A stretch of DNA of 33,728 bases from Acidobacteriota bacterium (GCA_028876385.1 JAGWSF010000103.1:1-33728); one strand, 5' to 3'. Shown: positions 1-7,842, numbered from the stretch's first letter. Numbers and translations: made by a program. The notes: generated by a model not told the origin, from the sequence alone.

Positions 1-513
1 ACCGCGCGAGCGGGTGTCGGCCCGGTATTCGACGCGTCCTCCCTTGAAGTCGGTCACCGCCTTGCCGACCTCGGTCGTGACCGTTCCGGTCTTGGGGTTG
101 GGCATGAGCCCCCGAGGACCGAGCTTGCGCCCCAGGCGCCCGACCTGTCCCATGAGGTCCGGGGTGGCTATGGCCACATCGAAATCCATCATCCCCCCGT
201 CGACCTGGGCCACCAGATCGTCGGCGCCCACGAAGTCGGCACCCGCGGCGCGGGCTTCTTCCGCGGCCGCACCGGCGGCGAACACCGCCACCCGCACCGT
301 CTTGCCGGTACCGGCCGGTAGCGCCACCGTCCCGCGGATCACCTGATCGGCCTTCCGGGGGTCCACGCCGAGGCGGATGGACATCTCCACCGTCTCGTCG
401 AACTTGGCGCTGGCCAGGCTCTTCACCAGTCCCAACGCCTCCACCGGGGCGTAGCTGCGGGTCCGGTCGAAACGCTTGGTGGCGTCTGTGTACTTCTTAC
501 CTTTGCTCGACAT
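1..513 (-). CDS. rplA: 50S ribosomal protein L1, partial (C-terminus cut by window edge)
   Basis: L1 binds 23S rRNA at the L1 stalk, helps release deacylated tRNA, and in many bacteria represses its own operon. The 171 visible residues begin [11 protein letters not shown] and include the family's rRNA-binding segment [16 protein letters not shown]. The full protein is usually about 230 residues, so the last quarter lies outside the window. The ATG at 513 is preceded on the minus strand by a purine-rich GGGAGACAGGAAG at good spacing. It lies 77 bases downstream of rplK, in the usual L11-L1 order. Family identity is certain; only the end is missing. Confidence 0.97.
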   Translation of the reverse strand, partial: MSSKGKKYTDATKRFDRTRSYAPVEALGLVKSLASAKFDETVEMSIRLGVDPRKADQVIRGTVALPAGTGKTVRVAVFAAGAAAEEARAAGADFVGADDLVAQVDGGMMDFDVAIATPDLMGQVGRLGRKLGPRGLMPNPKTGTVTTEVGKAVTDFKGGRVEYRADTRSRG

Positions 514-590
514 GATCTTCCTGTCTCCCTCGTTCGGATGGTGTCCGCCCGGGCGAGGTCCTCCCGGGCGCCAGCAGAATCAGCGCAGTA

Positions 591-1016
591 CTAGCCGACC
601 TTGATGCCCATGGACCGGGCCGTGCCCGCTACCTGGGCCTTGGCGGCCTCGAGATCGTTGGCGTTGAGATCGGGCATCTTGAGCTGGGCGATTTCGACCA
701 GCTGCTCTTCGGTGATGGACCCGGCGACCTCTCGGCCGGTGGTCTTGGAGCCCTTGTCCAGGCCGGCGGCCTGGCGGATGAGCACCGGGGTGGGAGGCGT
801 CTTCAGCACGAAGGTGAAGCTGCGATCCTCGAAGATGGTGATCTCCACGGGGATCACCTGACCGACCTTGTCCTCGGTGGCCGCGTTGTACTGCTTCACG
901 AACTCCATGGTCTGAACGCCGTGGGGTCCGAGAGCGGTACCCACCGGCGGGGCCGGTGTGGCCTTGCCGGCGGGGAGCTGGATCTTGACGATGGCGGTGA
1001 CGCGGCGCTTGGCCAC
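591..1016 (-). CDS. rplK: 50S ribosomal protein L11
   Basis: L11 forms the GTPase-associated centre with 23S rRNA and takes part in the stringent response through RelA. The product begins [20 protein letters not shown] and has the family's Pro-rich N-domain ([13 protein letters not shown]). The C-terminal rRNA-binding domain includes the KTTG-VAGSI-E region and a typical ending. I place the start at the GTG at 1016, which gives 141 residues, the usual L11 length. A TTG at 1028 in the same frame would add four residues, but the run of G just before 1016 works better as a ribosome binding site. It lies downstream of nusG and upstream of rplA. Confidence 0.96.
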   Translation of the reverse strand: MAKRRVTAIVKIQLPAGKATPAPPVGTALGPHGVQTMEFVKQYNAATEDKVGQVIPVEITIFEDRSFTFVLKTPPTPVLIRQAAGLDKGSKTTGREVAGSITEEQLVEIAQLKMPDLNANDLEAAKAQVAGTARSMGIKVG

Positions 1017-1146
1017 TATGACCCCCAACCCGACCCGTGGCGGACGCCCCGGAGGGACACCGGGCCTCGGGAACCGCCGCAGGGACGTCTCAGTAGCCGC
1101 GTCGGAGCGCGGCGGGCGCTATGGATCATTTGGCTGCTCCTGCTTC

Positions 1147-1890
1147 TCAAAGCTTCGCCACCTGGGCGAAATCCAACTCGACCGGTGTCTCCCGGCCGAA
1201 GATGTTGACGAGGACCTTGAGCTTGAGTTGGTCCTCGTTGATCTCAGCGATGGTGCCGGTGAAGTCGGCGAAGGGGCCTTCCTTGACCCGCACCGACTCA
1301 CCCACCTCGTACTCCATTCCCCGCGCCGGGCGCTTACGTCCGCCCGCACCGTCGGTCTCGGCGGCCACCTCCACCTGGAGGATGCCCTCGACCTCCTTGC
1401 GTGACAGGGGCGTCGGTCGGGCTCCGAGACCCACGAATCCGGTCACACCGGGGGTGTTGCGCACCACGTACCAGGAGTCGTCGTCGAGATCGAGGCGCAC
1501 CAGCAGGTACCCGGGGAAGACCTTCTTCGAGACGACCTGTTTCTTGCCGTTCTTGAACTCGATGACGTCTTCCATGGGGATGACGACCTCGAAGATGCGC
1601 TCCTCCATGTTCATAGAGGCGATGCGGCTCTCGAGGTTGGACTTCACCTTGTTCTCGTAACCGGCGTAGCTGTGGATCACATACCACTGGCCGGGTCGGT
1701 CGTAGGGGCTCTCGGGGGCGGCCGGTGCTTCGTCGTCGAGGTCCCCGTCACCGGGGTCGAGGGGGGCGCCGGGGCTGACCGTCGAGGAGGGAGCTGCCTC
1801 CGTGTCGATGGCGTCGTCGGCCGATGACTCGTCGAGTCGATCGGAAGCCGCGTCGTGTTCAGGAGGTTCGTTGAAGTCGTCTTCAGGCAT
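1147..1890 (-). CDS. nusG: transcription termination/antitermination factor NusG
   Basis: NusG binds the RNA polymerase clamp and links it to Rho or to the ribosome. The 247-residue product has an acidic, low-complexity N-terminal extension of about 65 residues rich in D, E, A and P. The NGN domain follows ([15 protein letters not shown], then FPGYLLVRL and a [12 protein letters not shown] motif), and then a C-terminal KOW domain ([13 protein letters not shown] to VELDF). The reading frame is open upstream to 2022 but would overlap secE, so I take the ATG at 1890, five bases after the secE stop. Acidic extensions are common in actinobacterial NusG. Part of the secE-nusG-rplK-rplA cluster. Confidence 0.96.
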   Translation of the reverse strand: MPEDDFNEPPEHDAASDRLDESSADDAIDTEAAPSSTVSPGAPLDPGDGDLDDEAPAAPESPYDRPGQWYVIHSYAGYENKVKSNLESRIASMNMEERIFEVVIPMEDVIEFKNGKKQVVSKKVFPGYLLVRLDLDDDSWYVVRNTPGVTGFVGLGARPTPLSRKEVEGILQVEVAAETDGAGGRKRPARGMEYEVGESVRVKEGPFADFTGTIAEINEDQLKLKVLVNIFGRETPVELDFAQVAKL

Positions 1891-1895
1891 GACCG

Positions 1896-2204
1896 CTAGG
1901 AGAATAGGGAGTTGGCCAGGTTCGAGAACAGAAGGTCCAGGCCGAAAATGAGGGCCATCAGGACGGCCAACGCCACGAAGACAACCGTGGCGTAGTTGGT
2001 CGTCTCGGCCCGGGTCGGCCATGCTACCTTACGCAGCTCGACGTTGACCTCATGGAGGAACTGACGCGGCGACGTCCGCTTGGGCGCCCCCGGGGCGGGG
2101 CGGGTGGCCCGCCGCTCGGATGGCTCGGCCCGGCGCGCCACAGGCTGACCGTCCTCGGTCATCTGGCCCTGGCGCTGCATCAGCCGCCTCTGTTGTCGGT
2201 TCAT
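1896..2204 (-). CDS. secE: preprotein translocase subunit SecE
   Basis: SecE is the small clamp subunit of the SecYEG protein-export channel. The 102-residue product has a polar, basic N-terminus ([14 protein letters not shown]), then the conserved amphipathic segment ending [14 protein letters not shown] single transmembrane helix (about residues 75-98) follows, with almost nothing after it. The open frame continues upstream through a tRNA gene, so that extension is not coding; the ATG at 2204 gives a normal length. It lies directly downstream of tRNA-Trp and five bases before nusG. Confidence 0.95.
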   Translation of the reverse strand: MNRQQRRLMQRQGQMTEDGQPVARRAEPSERRATRPAPGAPKRTSPRQFLHEVNVELRKVAWPTRAETTNYATVVFVALAVLMALIFGLDLLFSNLANSLFS

Positions 2205-2240
2205 GCTTTCCACGATCGTGGCCTTCTCGCTGTCGGGGAG

Positions 2241-2314
2241 CAGGGCAGGAGGGACTCGAACCCCCAACCGCCGGTTTTGGAGACCGGTGCTCTGCCAAAT
2301 TGAGCTACTGCCCT
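2241..2314 (-). tRNA. tRNA-Trp (anticodon CCA)
   Basis: A 74-base cloverleaf is readable on the minus strand. The acceptor stem AGGGCAG/CTGCCCT is fully paired, with a D-arm GCTC...GAGC. The anticodon stem CCGGT/ACCGG closes loop CTCCAAA, and a T-arm with loop TTCGAGT is present. The anticodon is CCA. The discriminator is G and CCA is not encoded. Its position just upstream of secE is the usual bacterial arrangement. Confidence 0.97.
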
Positions 2315-2423
2315 CTGCAGGCGTCCTGCGGTGGGGTTCACCCGAGGATAGCACCGGGGGCGGGCCCACGAGCCGGCGCCCCCGGGGGAAGACCGCAACG
2401 GCAACGGCGCCCCGGTCGGACGG

Positions 2424-2897
2424 CTAGACGGCCAGGCCGGTGCGGGGCCCCCGGACCGACGGGAGGGGCTCCCGACCGCCCGGGCCGCCCCACTCGGGCA
2501 GGAGGGTCAGCTGCTCGGCCAGCACCACGAGCTGCTCGGTGGCCAGCCGGAAGGTCAGTACCCAGTACGTGCCGTAACGGCCGACAGCGGTGAGGGGCAC
2601 GGCCGCGATCGACGACATCGCCTCCCCCAGTTTGGCCAGGGTGCGCCGGTGGACCCGGGCGGCCCGAACCCGCCGTCCATCGATGATCAGCTCCACAGGG
2701 GTGGCTCCGAGGTCGACCCCGTCACCGTTGGGCGTGGAGATACCGGTGACGCCGCCCCCGGCGGCGGCCAGGCCGGCCAGCTCCGCCAGTTGATCGCCGT
2801 CGTGCTCACGGTGGAGTCTCCGGTCGGTGGCGCGCCAGGCCCGCCGTTCGGCCCAGCTCAGACTGCTGATCGGGTCACTGGTGGGCGCTCGGGTCAT
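2424..2897 (-). CDS. hypothetical protein, 157 residues
   Basis: I do not recognise a family. The product is soluble, without signal peptide or membrane helix. The N-terminus is Arg-rich (SWAERRAWRATDRRLHREHD), followed by an Ala/Gly-rich stretch and a segment LIIDGRRVRAARVHRRTLAKL that looks like a small mixed alpha/beta domain. The C-terminus is helical and ends in a loose Gly/Pro tail. The ATG at 2897 is the first in frame. It lies downstream of the sigma/anti-sigma pair on the same strand, separated by 210 bases that contain a DosR-box-like palindrome at 2966-2979, so it probably has its own promoter. Coding is supported by codon use and absence of overlap; function is unknown. Confidence 0.6.
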   Translation of the reverse strand: MTRAPTSDPISSLSWAERRAWRATDRRLHREHDGDQLAELAGLAAAGGGVTGISTPNGDGVDLGATPVELIIDGRRVRAARVHRRTLAKLGEAMSSIAAVPLTAVGRYGTYWVLTFRLATEQLVVLAEQLTLLPEWGGPGGREPLPSVRGPRTGLAV

Positions 2898-2965
2898 TGC
2901 GCTGGGTCCTTCTGCTCGGCATGGGGGGTTCTTCTACTAATCGTCCCCGCATCCTGGCTTGTGAA

Positions 2966-2979
2966 GGGACAAACGTCCC
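2966..2979. promoter_or_regulatory. GGGAC-4-GTCCC palindrome resembling a DosR/DevR box
   Basis: The sequence GGGACAAACGTCCC is a perfect five-base inverted repeat with a four-base spacer. The known DosR consensus has the same arms and spacing (GGGACTWWAGTCCC). Its centre is about 75 bases upstream of the ATG of the hypothetical gene ending at 2424. No DosR-like regulator is encoded in the window, so the assignment rests on the motif alone. Confidence 0.4.
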
Positions 2980-3107
2980 GAGTTGGTCCATCGGGCGCTC
3001 GTTTCCAGTATCCCCGTCCGCGTCGCGGCTTCCTACGTGCCCCTGGTCACTCCCGTGCTGGACCCCGCCGTGTCATCGGTCACACCCACCGGAGCCGTCC
3101 GCCTCAA

Positions 3108-3512
3108 TCAGCCGATCTGGGCCAGGCCGGGTCGGCGCCGGGCCATCCATACCATCAGCCCGGCCGCGCCGGCGGCGGTGAGACCGCCTACCCACGCCGC
3201 CCACAAGGCCTTGATCGCACCTTCGGCGCCCGGGCCCCAGCGGCCGTCGGGCCCGAGGACGGCGTGCAGGCCCAGGACCGTCTCGTCGCTCGTGGCGGGC
3301 CCGACGGGCAGCCGGTCATCGCGCATGGACCGCATGACCACCATCACCCGCCGGTAGGCCGCGACCTCGGCCTGGCAGCGCAGGCAGGTCGCCACGTGAC
3401 CGCCGCCGGCGCGGCTCGCGGTAACGTCACCGGCGGCCAGAGCCACCACCGCCCCCTCGGCGCCTCGACAGGCGGCTGACCGCAGCGGGACCAGCTCAGC
3501 CAGCGTGCGCAT
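3108..3512 (-). CDS. zinc-finger anti-sigma factor with one membrane helix
   Basis: The likely role is to hold the adjacent ECF sigma factor inactive until a signal arrives. The 134-residue product has the ZAS-type metal motif H-x3-C-x2-C (HVATCLRCQ, about residues 39-47). A cytoplasmic helical part follows, then one transmembrane helix near the C-terminus (about residues 105-125), ending in basic residues (MARRRPGLAQIG). This matches the layout of membrane-bound ZAS anti-sigma factors. The start codon overlaps the 3' end of the sigma gene by 17 bases, which points to translational coupling. The signal it senses cannot be read from the sequence. Confidence 0.8.
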   Translation of the reverse strand: MRTLAELVPLRSAACRGAEGAVVALAAGDVTASRAGGGHVATCLRCQAEVAAYRRVMVVMRSMRDDRLPVGPATSDETVLGLHAVLGPDGRWGPGAEGAIKALWAAWVGGLTAAGAAGLMVWMARRRPGLAQIG

Positions 3513-4161
3513 CGGTGACCGGAATCTCCGCCCCGGGAGCGGAACCGCTGGTCGATCCGCCGAGGCCGTCTGACGTACCGCCGAGCACGGCGTATCCGGC
3601 CCCGGCGTCGGTGCTCCCGGCCGCCAGGAGGTCTCGGAGGCGCCGCCGGGCCCGGTGGAGCCGTACCTTGGCCGCCGCTTCGGTGATGCCGAGCTCCTTG
3701 GCTATCGCTCCGTGAGCCAGGTCGTAGATGTCCCTCAGGACGATCACCTGTCGGAGCCTCCACGGCAGCTGGGCCAGGGCCGCCGCGATTCGGGCCCTTT
3801 CGTCGGAACCGGTGACCTGGCGCTCCGGGTCGTGCTCGGCCCGATGGTCCACCACGGGCTCGTCGTCGGAGAGCGGCTCGGTCCGGTGACGAGCCCGCTT
3901 GGCCAGAAGGTTGGCCGAGCAGTTGGCCGTGATCCGGTACAGCCAGGTCGTGAACTGGGCGTCGCCGCGGAATCGACGCAGCCCCCGCCAGGCCCTCAGG
4001 TAGGCGTCCTGCACCACGTCGCGGGCGTCGTCCTCGTTGCCGGTCAATCGGTAGGCGAGGGTGTAGGTGCCCCCGTAGGTGACCCGGACCAGGTCGTCGA
4101 GGGCCGCTTCGTCACCGGCCCGCGCCGCCTCCACCAGCGTCTGCATCTCGTCCGGGGTCAC
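3496..4161 (-). CDS. ECF-family RNA polymerase sigma factor
   Basis: An extracytoplasmic-function sigma factor that would direct RNA polymerase to a small stress regulon. Region 2 is clear: ARAGDEAALDDLVR, the DARDVVQDAYLRAWRGL core-binding motif, then FTTWLYRITANCSANLL for -10 recognition. After a variable acidic linker, region 4 has LPWRLRQVIVLRDIYDL and a helix-turn-helix around KELGITEAAAKVRLHRARRRLRD. The C-terminus is a loose Gly/Ser/Ala tail. The open frame runs back through tRNA and rpmG sequence, so the start must be internal. I chose the GTG at 4161; an ATG at 4146 is also possible. The anti-sigma gene follows with a 17-base overlap. Confidence 0.9.
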   Translation of the reverse strand: MTPDEMQTLVEAARAGDEAALDDLVRVTYGGTYTLAYRLTGNEDDARDVVQDAYLRAWRGLRRFRGDAQFTTWLYRITANCSANLLAKRARHRTEPLSDDEPVVDHRAEHDPERQVTGSDERARIAAALAQLPWRLRQVIVLRDIYDLAHGAIAKELGITEAAAKVRLHRARRRLRDLLAAGSTDAGAGYAVLGGTSDGLGGSTSGSAPGAEIPVTDAHAG

Positions 4162-4322
4162 GACCGAACTGCCGTCGTGGCGCCGGTGGAGCGGACGGCC
4201 GACGGGCGCGTCAGTGTCGGGAAGCGAGCCGTCGTTCGACCAGGCCGCGTCGCGCCAGTGGCGGAGCTGGTGTAGCCGGTCGAAGCGACGGTGAGCCGCA
4301 GCCTCGGAGGTCGTGTCGGCCC

Positions 4323-4487
4323 CTACCGGGTTTCCTTGTGAACGGTGTGCTGACGGTCCCAGCGGCAGTACTTCTTCATCTCGATCCGCTCGCGGTCGTT
4401 CTGCTTGTTCTTCATGGTGATGTAGTTGCGCCGCTTGCACACGTCGCAAGCGAGCGTCACCTTCACCCTCTTCTCGTTCTTGGCCAC
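4323..4487 (-). CDS. rpmG: 50S ribosomal protein L33
   Basis: L33 is a small protein of the large ribosomal subunit. The 54-residue product starts at a GTG and reads [20 protein letters not shown], continuing through [21 protein letters not shown] and ending HTVHKETR. Zinc-binding L33 proteins carry two Cys pairs. Here the first pair (C14, C17) is intact, but the second site reads YCRWD, so one Cys is replaced by Asp. It lies directly downstream of tRNA-Thr and tRNA-Met, as in many actinobacteria. Confidence 0.95.
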   Translation of the reverse strand: MAKNEKRVKVTLACDVCKRRNYITMKNKQNDRERIEMKKYCRWDRQHTVHKETR

Positions 4488-4518
4488 GGCCTGGACTCTC
4501 CTGATCTGGTGCTTCTGG

Positions 4519-4592
4519 TAGCGGCGGTCGGACTTGAACCGACGACAACTCGATTATGAGCCGAGTGCTCTGACCAACTGAGCTACGCCGCC
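4519..4592 (-). tRNA. tRNA with anticodon CAT (elongator Met; Ile2 possible)
   Basis: A 74-base cloverleaf is followed by an encoded CCA at 4516-4518. The acceptor stem GGCGGCG/CGCCGCT has a G-U end pair. The anticodon stem CTCGG/TCGAG closes loop CTCATAA, and the T-loop is TTCAAGT. The anticodon stem lacks the three G-C pairs of initiator tRNA and the 1-72 pair is intact, so this is not fMet. Elongator Met is the likelier reading; a tRNA-Ile2 with a modified CAT anticodon cannot be excluded by eye. Confidence 0.93.
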
Positions 4593-4593
4593 G

Positions 4594-4666
4594 AGCCCCC
4601 TGTCGGAATCGAACCGACGACACCAGCCTTACCATGGCTGTGCTCTACCGACTGAGCTAAGGGGGC
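4594..4666 (-). tRNA. tRNA-Thr (anticodon GGT)
   Basis: A 73-base cloverleaf on the minus strand. The acceptor stem GCCCCCT/AGGGGGC is fully paired and the D-arm is GCTC...GAGC. The anticodon stem CAGCC/GGCTG closes loop ATGGTAA, giving anticodon GGT, and the T-loop is TTCGATT. The discriminator is T and CCA is not encoded. One base separates it from the tRNA with anticodon CAT, and rpmG follows, so the three are probably co-transcribed. Confidence 0.97.
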
Positions 4667-4764
4667 GGATTTGGAACTGCGGCGACCTCGACAGGCGAGG
4701 TGGTCGGGGTAACCCGAACATGCTACCCGAGAGCCCATGAGCGGGCCAGCGGTAGGCTGGCGGG

Positions 4765-5253
4765 GTGAAAATACGTCTGGCCACCCTCGACGACGCCGAG
4801 GCCATCCGGACCATATACAACCGCGAGGTGCTCGGCTCGACCGTCACTTTCGACCTCGTGCCGCGGTCGCTGGAGGACCAGCTGGCCTGGCTCGATGACC
4901 ACAGCGGGGCTCATCCGGCTGTGGTGGCCGTCGACGATGGCGGCGAGGTTCGGGGGTTCGGGTCGCTCTCCCCCTACCGGCCCCGGCCGGCCTACCGAAC
5001 GACGGTGGAGGACTCGGTGTACGTCGACCCGACGGCTCAGGGCCAAGGGGTGGGGCGGGCCGTCCTGTCGGAGTTGGTCAACCTGGCCGGCGCCCACGGC
5101 TTCCACGCGGTCATCGGCCGGATAGTCGGGGGCCACGCCGCGTCCATCGGGCTGCACCGGGCGTGCGGCTTCGAAGAAATCGGGGTCGAACGCGAAGTGG
5201 GCCGCAAATTCGGCAAGTGGCTCGACGTGGTGCTCATGCAGAGACTCCTCTGA
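4765..5253 (+). CDS. GNAT N-acetyltransferase of the phosphinothricin/MnaT type
   Basis: Transfers acetyl from acetyl-CoA to an amino group. The closest described relatives are phosphinothricin and L-amino-acid (methionine sulfone/sulfoximine) acetyltransferases. The 162-residue product has the family N-terminus (IRLATLDDAEAIRTIYN). It also has the acetyl-CoA loop Q-G-Q-G-V-G-R-A, preceded by the SVYVDPTAQGQG strand. Motif B GLHRACGFEEIG and the C-terminal GRKFGKWLDVVLMQR are typical. The start is the GTG at 4765. It is transcribed divergently from the tRNA-Thr/rpmG cluster. The true substrate is unknown. Confidence 0.88.
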   Translation: MKIRLATLDDAEAIRTIYNREVLGSTVTFDLVPRSLEDQLAWLDDHSGAHPAVVAVDDGGEVRGFGSLSPYRPRPAYRTTVEDSVYVDPTAQGQGVGRAVLSELVNLAGAHGFHAVIGRIVGGHAASIGLHRACGFEEIGVEREVGRKFGKWLDVVLMQRLL

Positions 5254-5335
5254 TCCCTTCACCGGGTCGATCACCCCACCCGGGGAGCCGGGCCACCCGG
5301 CTGGGCTAGATTCCAGGGTCGAAGGGGGTGGGCAA

Positions 5336-5794
5336 GTGGCCATCAACGAGGGCGATCGGGTTCCTGACTTCGAGTTGGCGGATCAGACCGGCACCACACG
5401 CCGGCTGTCGGAGATGCTCGAGTCAGGACCGGTGGTGCTGTTCTTCTACCCCGCAGCCATGACCGCAGGCTGCACCCGGGAGAGCTGCCACTTCCGCGAC
5501 CTCGCGTCCGAGTTCGCCGCGGTGGGAGCCCAGCCGGTGGGCATCTCCCGTGACGGCGTCACCAAGCAGAAGCAGTTCGACGAAAAGCATTCCCTGGGCT
5601 TCCCGCTGCTCTCCGACCAGGACCGCCAGGTGGCCGAGACGTTCGGGGTCAAAGGCGGCCTGCTCGGCCTGTCCCCGGTCAAGCGGGCCACGTTCGTGAT
5701 CGACCGCAACCGCACCGTACGGGCGGTGATCCGCTCCGAGGTCAACATGAACACCCACGCCGACCGGGCCCTCGAGGTGCTCAAGAACCTGTAG
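5336..5794 (+). CDS. bcp: thiol peroxidase, Bcp/PrxQ-type peroxiredoxin
   Basis: Reduces hydrogen and organic peroxides through a reactive cysteine. The 152-residue product has the AhpC/TSA thioredoxin-like fold: GDRVPDFELADQTG at the N-terminus, then VVLFFYPAAMTAGCTRESC. The peroxidatic Cys46 is followed five residues later by Cys51, the typical resolving Cys of Bcp-type atypical two-cysteine enzymes. The usual P-x3-T/S-x2-C active site here reads PAAMTAGC, with small substitutions. It starts at the GTG at 5336, 82 bases after the acetyltransferase on the same strand. Confidence 0.9.
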   Translation: MAINEGDRVPDFELADQTGTTRRLSEMLESGPVVLFFYPAAMTAGCTRESCHFRDLASEFAAVGAQPVGISRDGVTKQKQFDEKHSLGFPLLSDQDRQVAETFGVKGGLLGLSPVKRATFVIDRNRTVRAVIRSEVNMNTHADRALEVLKNL

Positions 5795-5808
5795 CCGGGC
5801 TGGTCGTC

Positions 5809-6789
5809 TCAGACCCGCGCCCGGACCCCCAGGGGGCAGGGGCGGGGAGGCCGACCGGCCAGCTGGCGGAGGACCTCCTCGCCGTACCAGCGGCGGTAGG
5901 CAGTGACCTCGGAGCTGGCGGGCAGGGTCAGCAGTTGCCGGTGCATCAGCCCCGACGCGGCCCGGCGCAGCCAACCGGCGATGCCCTCGATGCGGGTGGC
6001 GACGTCGTCGGGGACGACTACATCGAAGTCGACGGTGGAGTCCCCGCGGGCCGCCGCCGATTCTCCCAGGCGGCGCTCGCTGTCGGTCCACAGATCGATG
6101 TCGGTGATCCAGGGTCGGCCGGTCGTGACGATCTGCTCGAGTTCGGGCGGGGCGCTACAGCCCATGGCCATGACCTGCACCTCGCGCTGCAGGTCGGACA
6201 GCTGGCGGGTGGACTCGAGGAGCAGCGCCACCGGGACCCCGATCAGGTGGACCCGACGTCCCGACCCGGCCACCGCCGTCTGGCGGACCACCCCGCGCTC
6301 GAGGGCGGCTTCGGGAATCGAAGGCTCGGCGCGCATCGGAGGAAAGCTGGGCTCGGGCACCGCGGCGACCATCCTCTGCCCGGTCCCGACCTCGGCCCAG
6401 GCCACCTTGCCGGAGGGCCTGGGGTCGCAGCCCCACCGGTCCGCGGTGGCGGCGATCAGGGCCAGTCCCCGGCCGGTCATGGAGCGGTTGGCCAACAGGT
6501 CCTCGGGGCGGGCGGCACCCACCAGGGGCAGATACGGATTGCCGTCCTCCACCTCGATGCGCATGCCGGCGCCGAGCCGGACGATACGCACCCGGAACGA
6601 GGTTCCCGCATGCAGCACGGCGTTGGTCACCAACTCCGAAACGGCCAGCGCCCCGTCCTGGCAGGCCTGCTCGGCGATCCCCCAGGCCCCCGCCGCCTCG
6701 GACAGCAGTCGTCGCGCCGCGACCGCGCTCTCCAGCTCGGCCGGCAGCTGCGCCTCGTAGGCGTTGTGGGGGCTGACGGAATCCGACAA
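5809..6789 (-). CDS. RsbW-like ATP-binding regulator with a C-terminal domain of unknown function
   Basis: The first half is a GHKL/HATPase_c_2 domain of the kind found in RsbW/SpoIIAB anti-sigma kinases. It has the N-box SELVTNAVLHAGT, a G1-like region EVEDGNPYLPL and the G2 motif TGRGLALI. The remaining 170 or so residues are helical, include a stretch LLLESTRQLSDLQREVQ, and match no domain I recognise. The longest open frame starts at an ATG at 6876. I prefer the TTG at 6789, preceded by AGGTG at seven bases, because the extra N-terminus looks non-coding. Partner-switching control of a sigma factor is an inference; two STAS proteins lie about 11 and 15 kb away. Confidence 0.72.
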   Translation of the reverse strand: MSDSVSPHNAYEAQLPAELESAVAARRLLSEAAGAWGIAEQACQDGALAVSELVTNAVLHAGTSFRVRIVRLGAGMRIEVEDGNPYLPLVGAARPEDLLANRSMTGRGLALIAATADRWGCDPRPSGKVAWAEVGTGQRMVAAVPEPSFPPMRAEPSIPEAALERGVVRQTAVAGSGRRVHLIGVPVALLLESTRQLSDLQREVQVMAMGCSAPPELEQIVTTGRPWITDIDLWTDSERRLGESAAARGDSTVDFDVVVPDDVATRIEGIAGWLRRAASGLMHRQLLTLPASSEVTAYRRWYGEEVLRQLAGRPPRPCPLGVRARV

Positions 6790-6895
6790 GGCGTCACACC
6801 TGCTTCGTCTTTGGTTCACCTTCAGGTTACTTCGTTGCCATCGGCGATGCGCTGGGATGGCTGAAGCCCGACTCATCAGTCAATGCGGTGATTAT

Positions 6896-6909
6896 AGGTA
6901 TTCCTACCT
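6896..6909. promoter_or_regulatory. short inverted repeat AGGTA-TTCC-TACCT in the divergent gap
   Basis: The intergenic space between the RsbW-like gene (minus) and the DNA glycosylase (plus), about 190 bases, has lower GC than its surroundings. It contains this perfect five-base dyad, about 73 bases before the glycosylase start. It could be an operator or chance; there is no further support. Confidence 0.2.
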
Positions 6910-6981
6910 TTTGGCAGGCTACCGGCGGGCCGATCCGGGCCCCGAGCTTAGATAGCGGACCGGGCCGACCAAGCTGGGGGT

Positions 6982-7842
6982 GTGCCCGAGGGCCACACCA
7001 TCCACCGCCAGGTCGTCGACCAGGCGCCGCTGCTGGTCGGCCGGGCGATCTCGGTCTCGTCGCCCGGCGGCCGTTGGGCCCATGTGGCGGCGGCCGTGGA
7101 CGGCAGGGTCCTGAGGACCCTGGAGGCCCACGGCAAGCACCTCTTCTACGTGTTCGACCACCGCCGAGTCCTGCACGTGCACCTCGGGTTGGCCGGCCGG
7201 TTGCGCCACCACGGGCCGGCCGCCGGGCCGACCCGTCCCGATCCGCCCCGACGCGACACCGCGCTGCGCCTGGAGACCCCGGAACTGACCGTCGATCTGA
7301 GCACCCCACGGACCTGTGAGGTGATCGACGCCGTGACCCAGGGTCGCGTGATCGCCCGGCTCGGCCCCGACCCGATCGCCGCCGACGACGACCGGGACCT
7401 CGCCGGACGCCTCGCCACCTACCGTGGTCCCGTCGGTACCGCCCTGCTCGATCAGGCGGTGATCGCCGGTATCGGCAACGTGTACCGGGCTGAGATTCTG
7501 TTCCTCTGTGGCATCCACCCGGAGCGGCCGGCGAGCTCCCTGTCGCCTTCTGAGTGCGACGTCCTGTGGGCCACGACATCGCGGTTGCTGCGGGCAGGGG
7601 TGGACGACGGCGGCCGCATCATCACCGTCGACCGGAGAGAGGCGGCGGCCGACCGGCGGAGGACCTACGTCTACGGTCGGCGGCGCTGCGCCCGCTGCGG
7701 GTCGGTCATCCGCCGTTGGGATGTGGGCGGCCGGACGGCGTGGGCGTGCGAGAGCTGCCAGCCGGCGTGGACCGGGCCGGGGTGGACCGGGCCGGGGTGG
7801 ACCGGGCCGGCGCCCACCGGGTCGGGCGAGCTCAGTCCCTGA
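6982..7842 (+). CDS. nei: DNA glycosylase of the Fpg/Nei family (endonuclease VIII-like)
   Basis: Removes oxidised bases and cuts the abasic site by beta/delta elimination. The 286-residue product begins at a GTG with MPEGHTIHR, so Pro2 (nucleophile) and Glu3 are present after Met removal, and PEGHT is typical of the Nei branch. A helix-two-turn-helix follows (DQAVIAGIGNVYRAEILF, with the NVYRAE motif). The C-terminal zinc finger has C-x2-C...C-x2-C (CARCG and CESC). The end carries three near-identical WTGPG units from a 15-base tandem repeat. The 3' end overlaps the convergent hydrolase gene by 11 bases. Confidence 0.9.
   Translation: MPEGHTIHRQVVDQAPLLVGRAISVSSPGGRWAHVAAAVDGRVLRTLEAHGKHLFYVFDHRRVLHVHLGLAGRLRHHGPAAGPTRPDPPRRDTALRLETPELTVDLSTPRTCEVIDAVTQGRVIARLGPDPIAADDDRDLAGRLATYRGPVGTALLDQAVIAGIGNVYRAEILFLCGIHPERPASSLSPSECDVLWATTSRLLRAGVDDGGRIITVDRREAAADRRRTYVYGRRRCARCGSVIRRWDVGGRTAWACESCQPAWTGPGWTGPGWTGPAPTGSGELSP
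7766..7810 (+). repeat. 15-base tandem repeat, three copies, in the glycosylase 3' end
   Basis: The unit GGTGGACCGGGCCGG occurs twice exactly and once with a first-base change (CGTGGACCGGGCCGG at 7766). It encodes W-T-G-P-G/A after the zinc finger. Copy-number slippage in a non-conserved tail is the likely origin. Confidence 0.85.

Noticed and set aside
1891..2022. Upstream extension of nusG
   Set aside because: It would overlap most of the secE 3' end and encodes a frame shadow; the ATG at 1890 fits the operon spacing.
7766..7810. Short tandem repeats as a possible CRISPR array
   Set aside because: The units are contiguous, without spacers, and lie in coding sequence.
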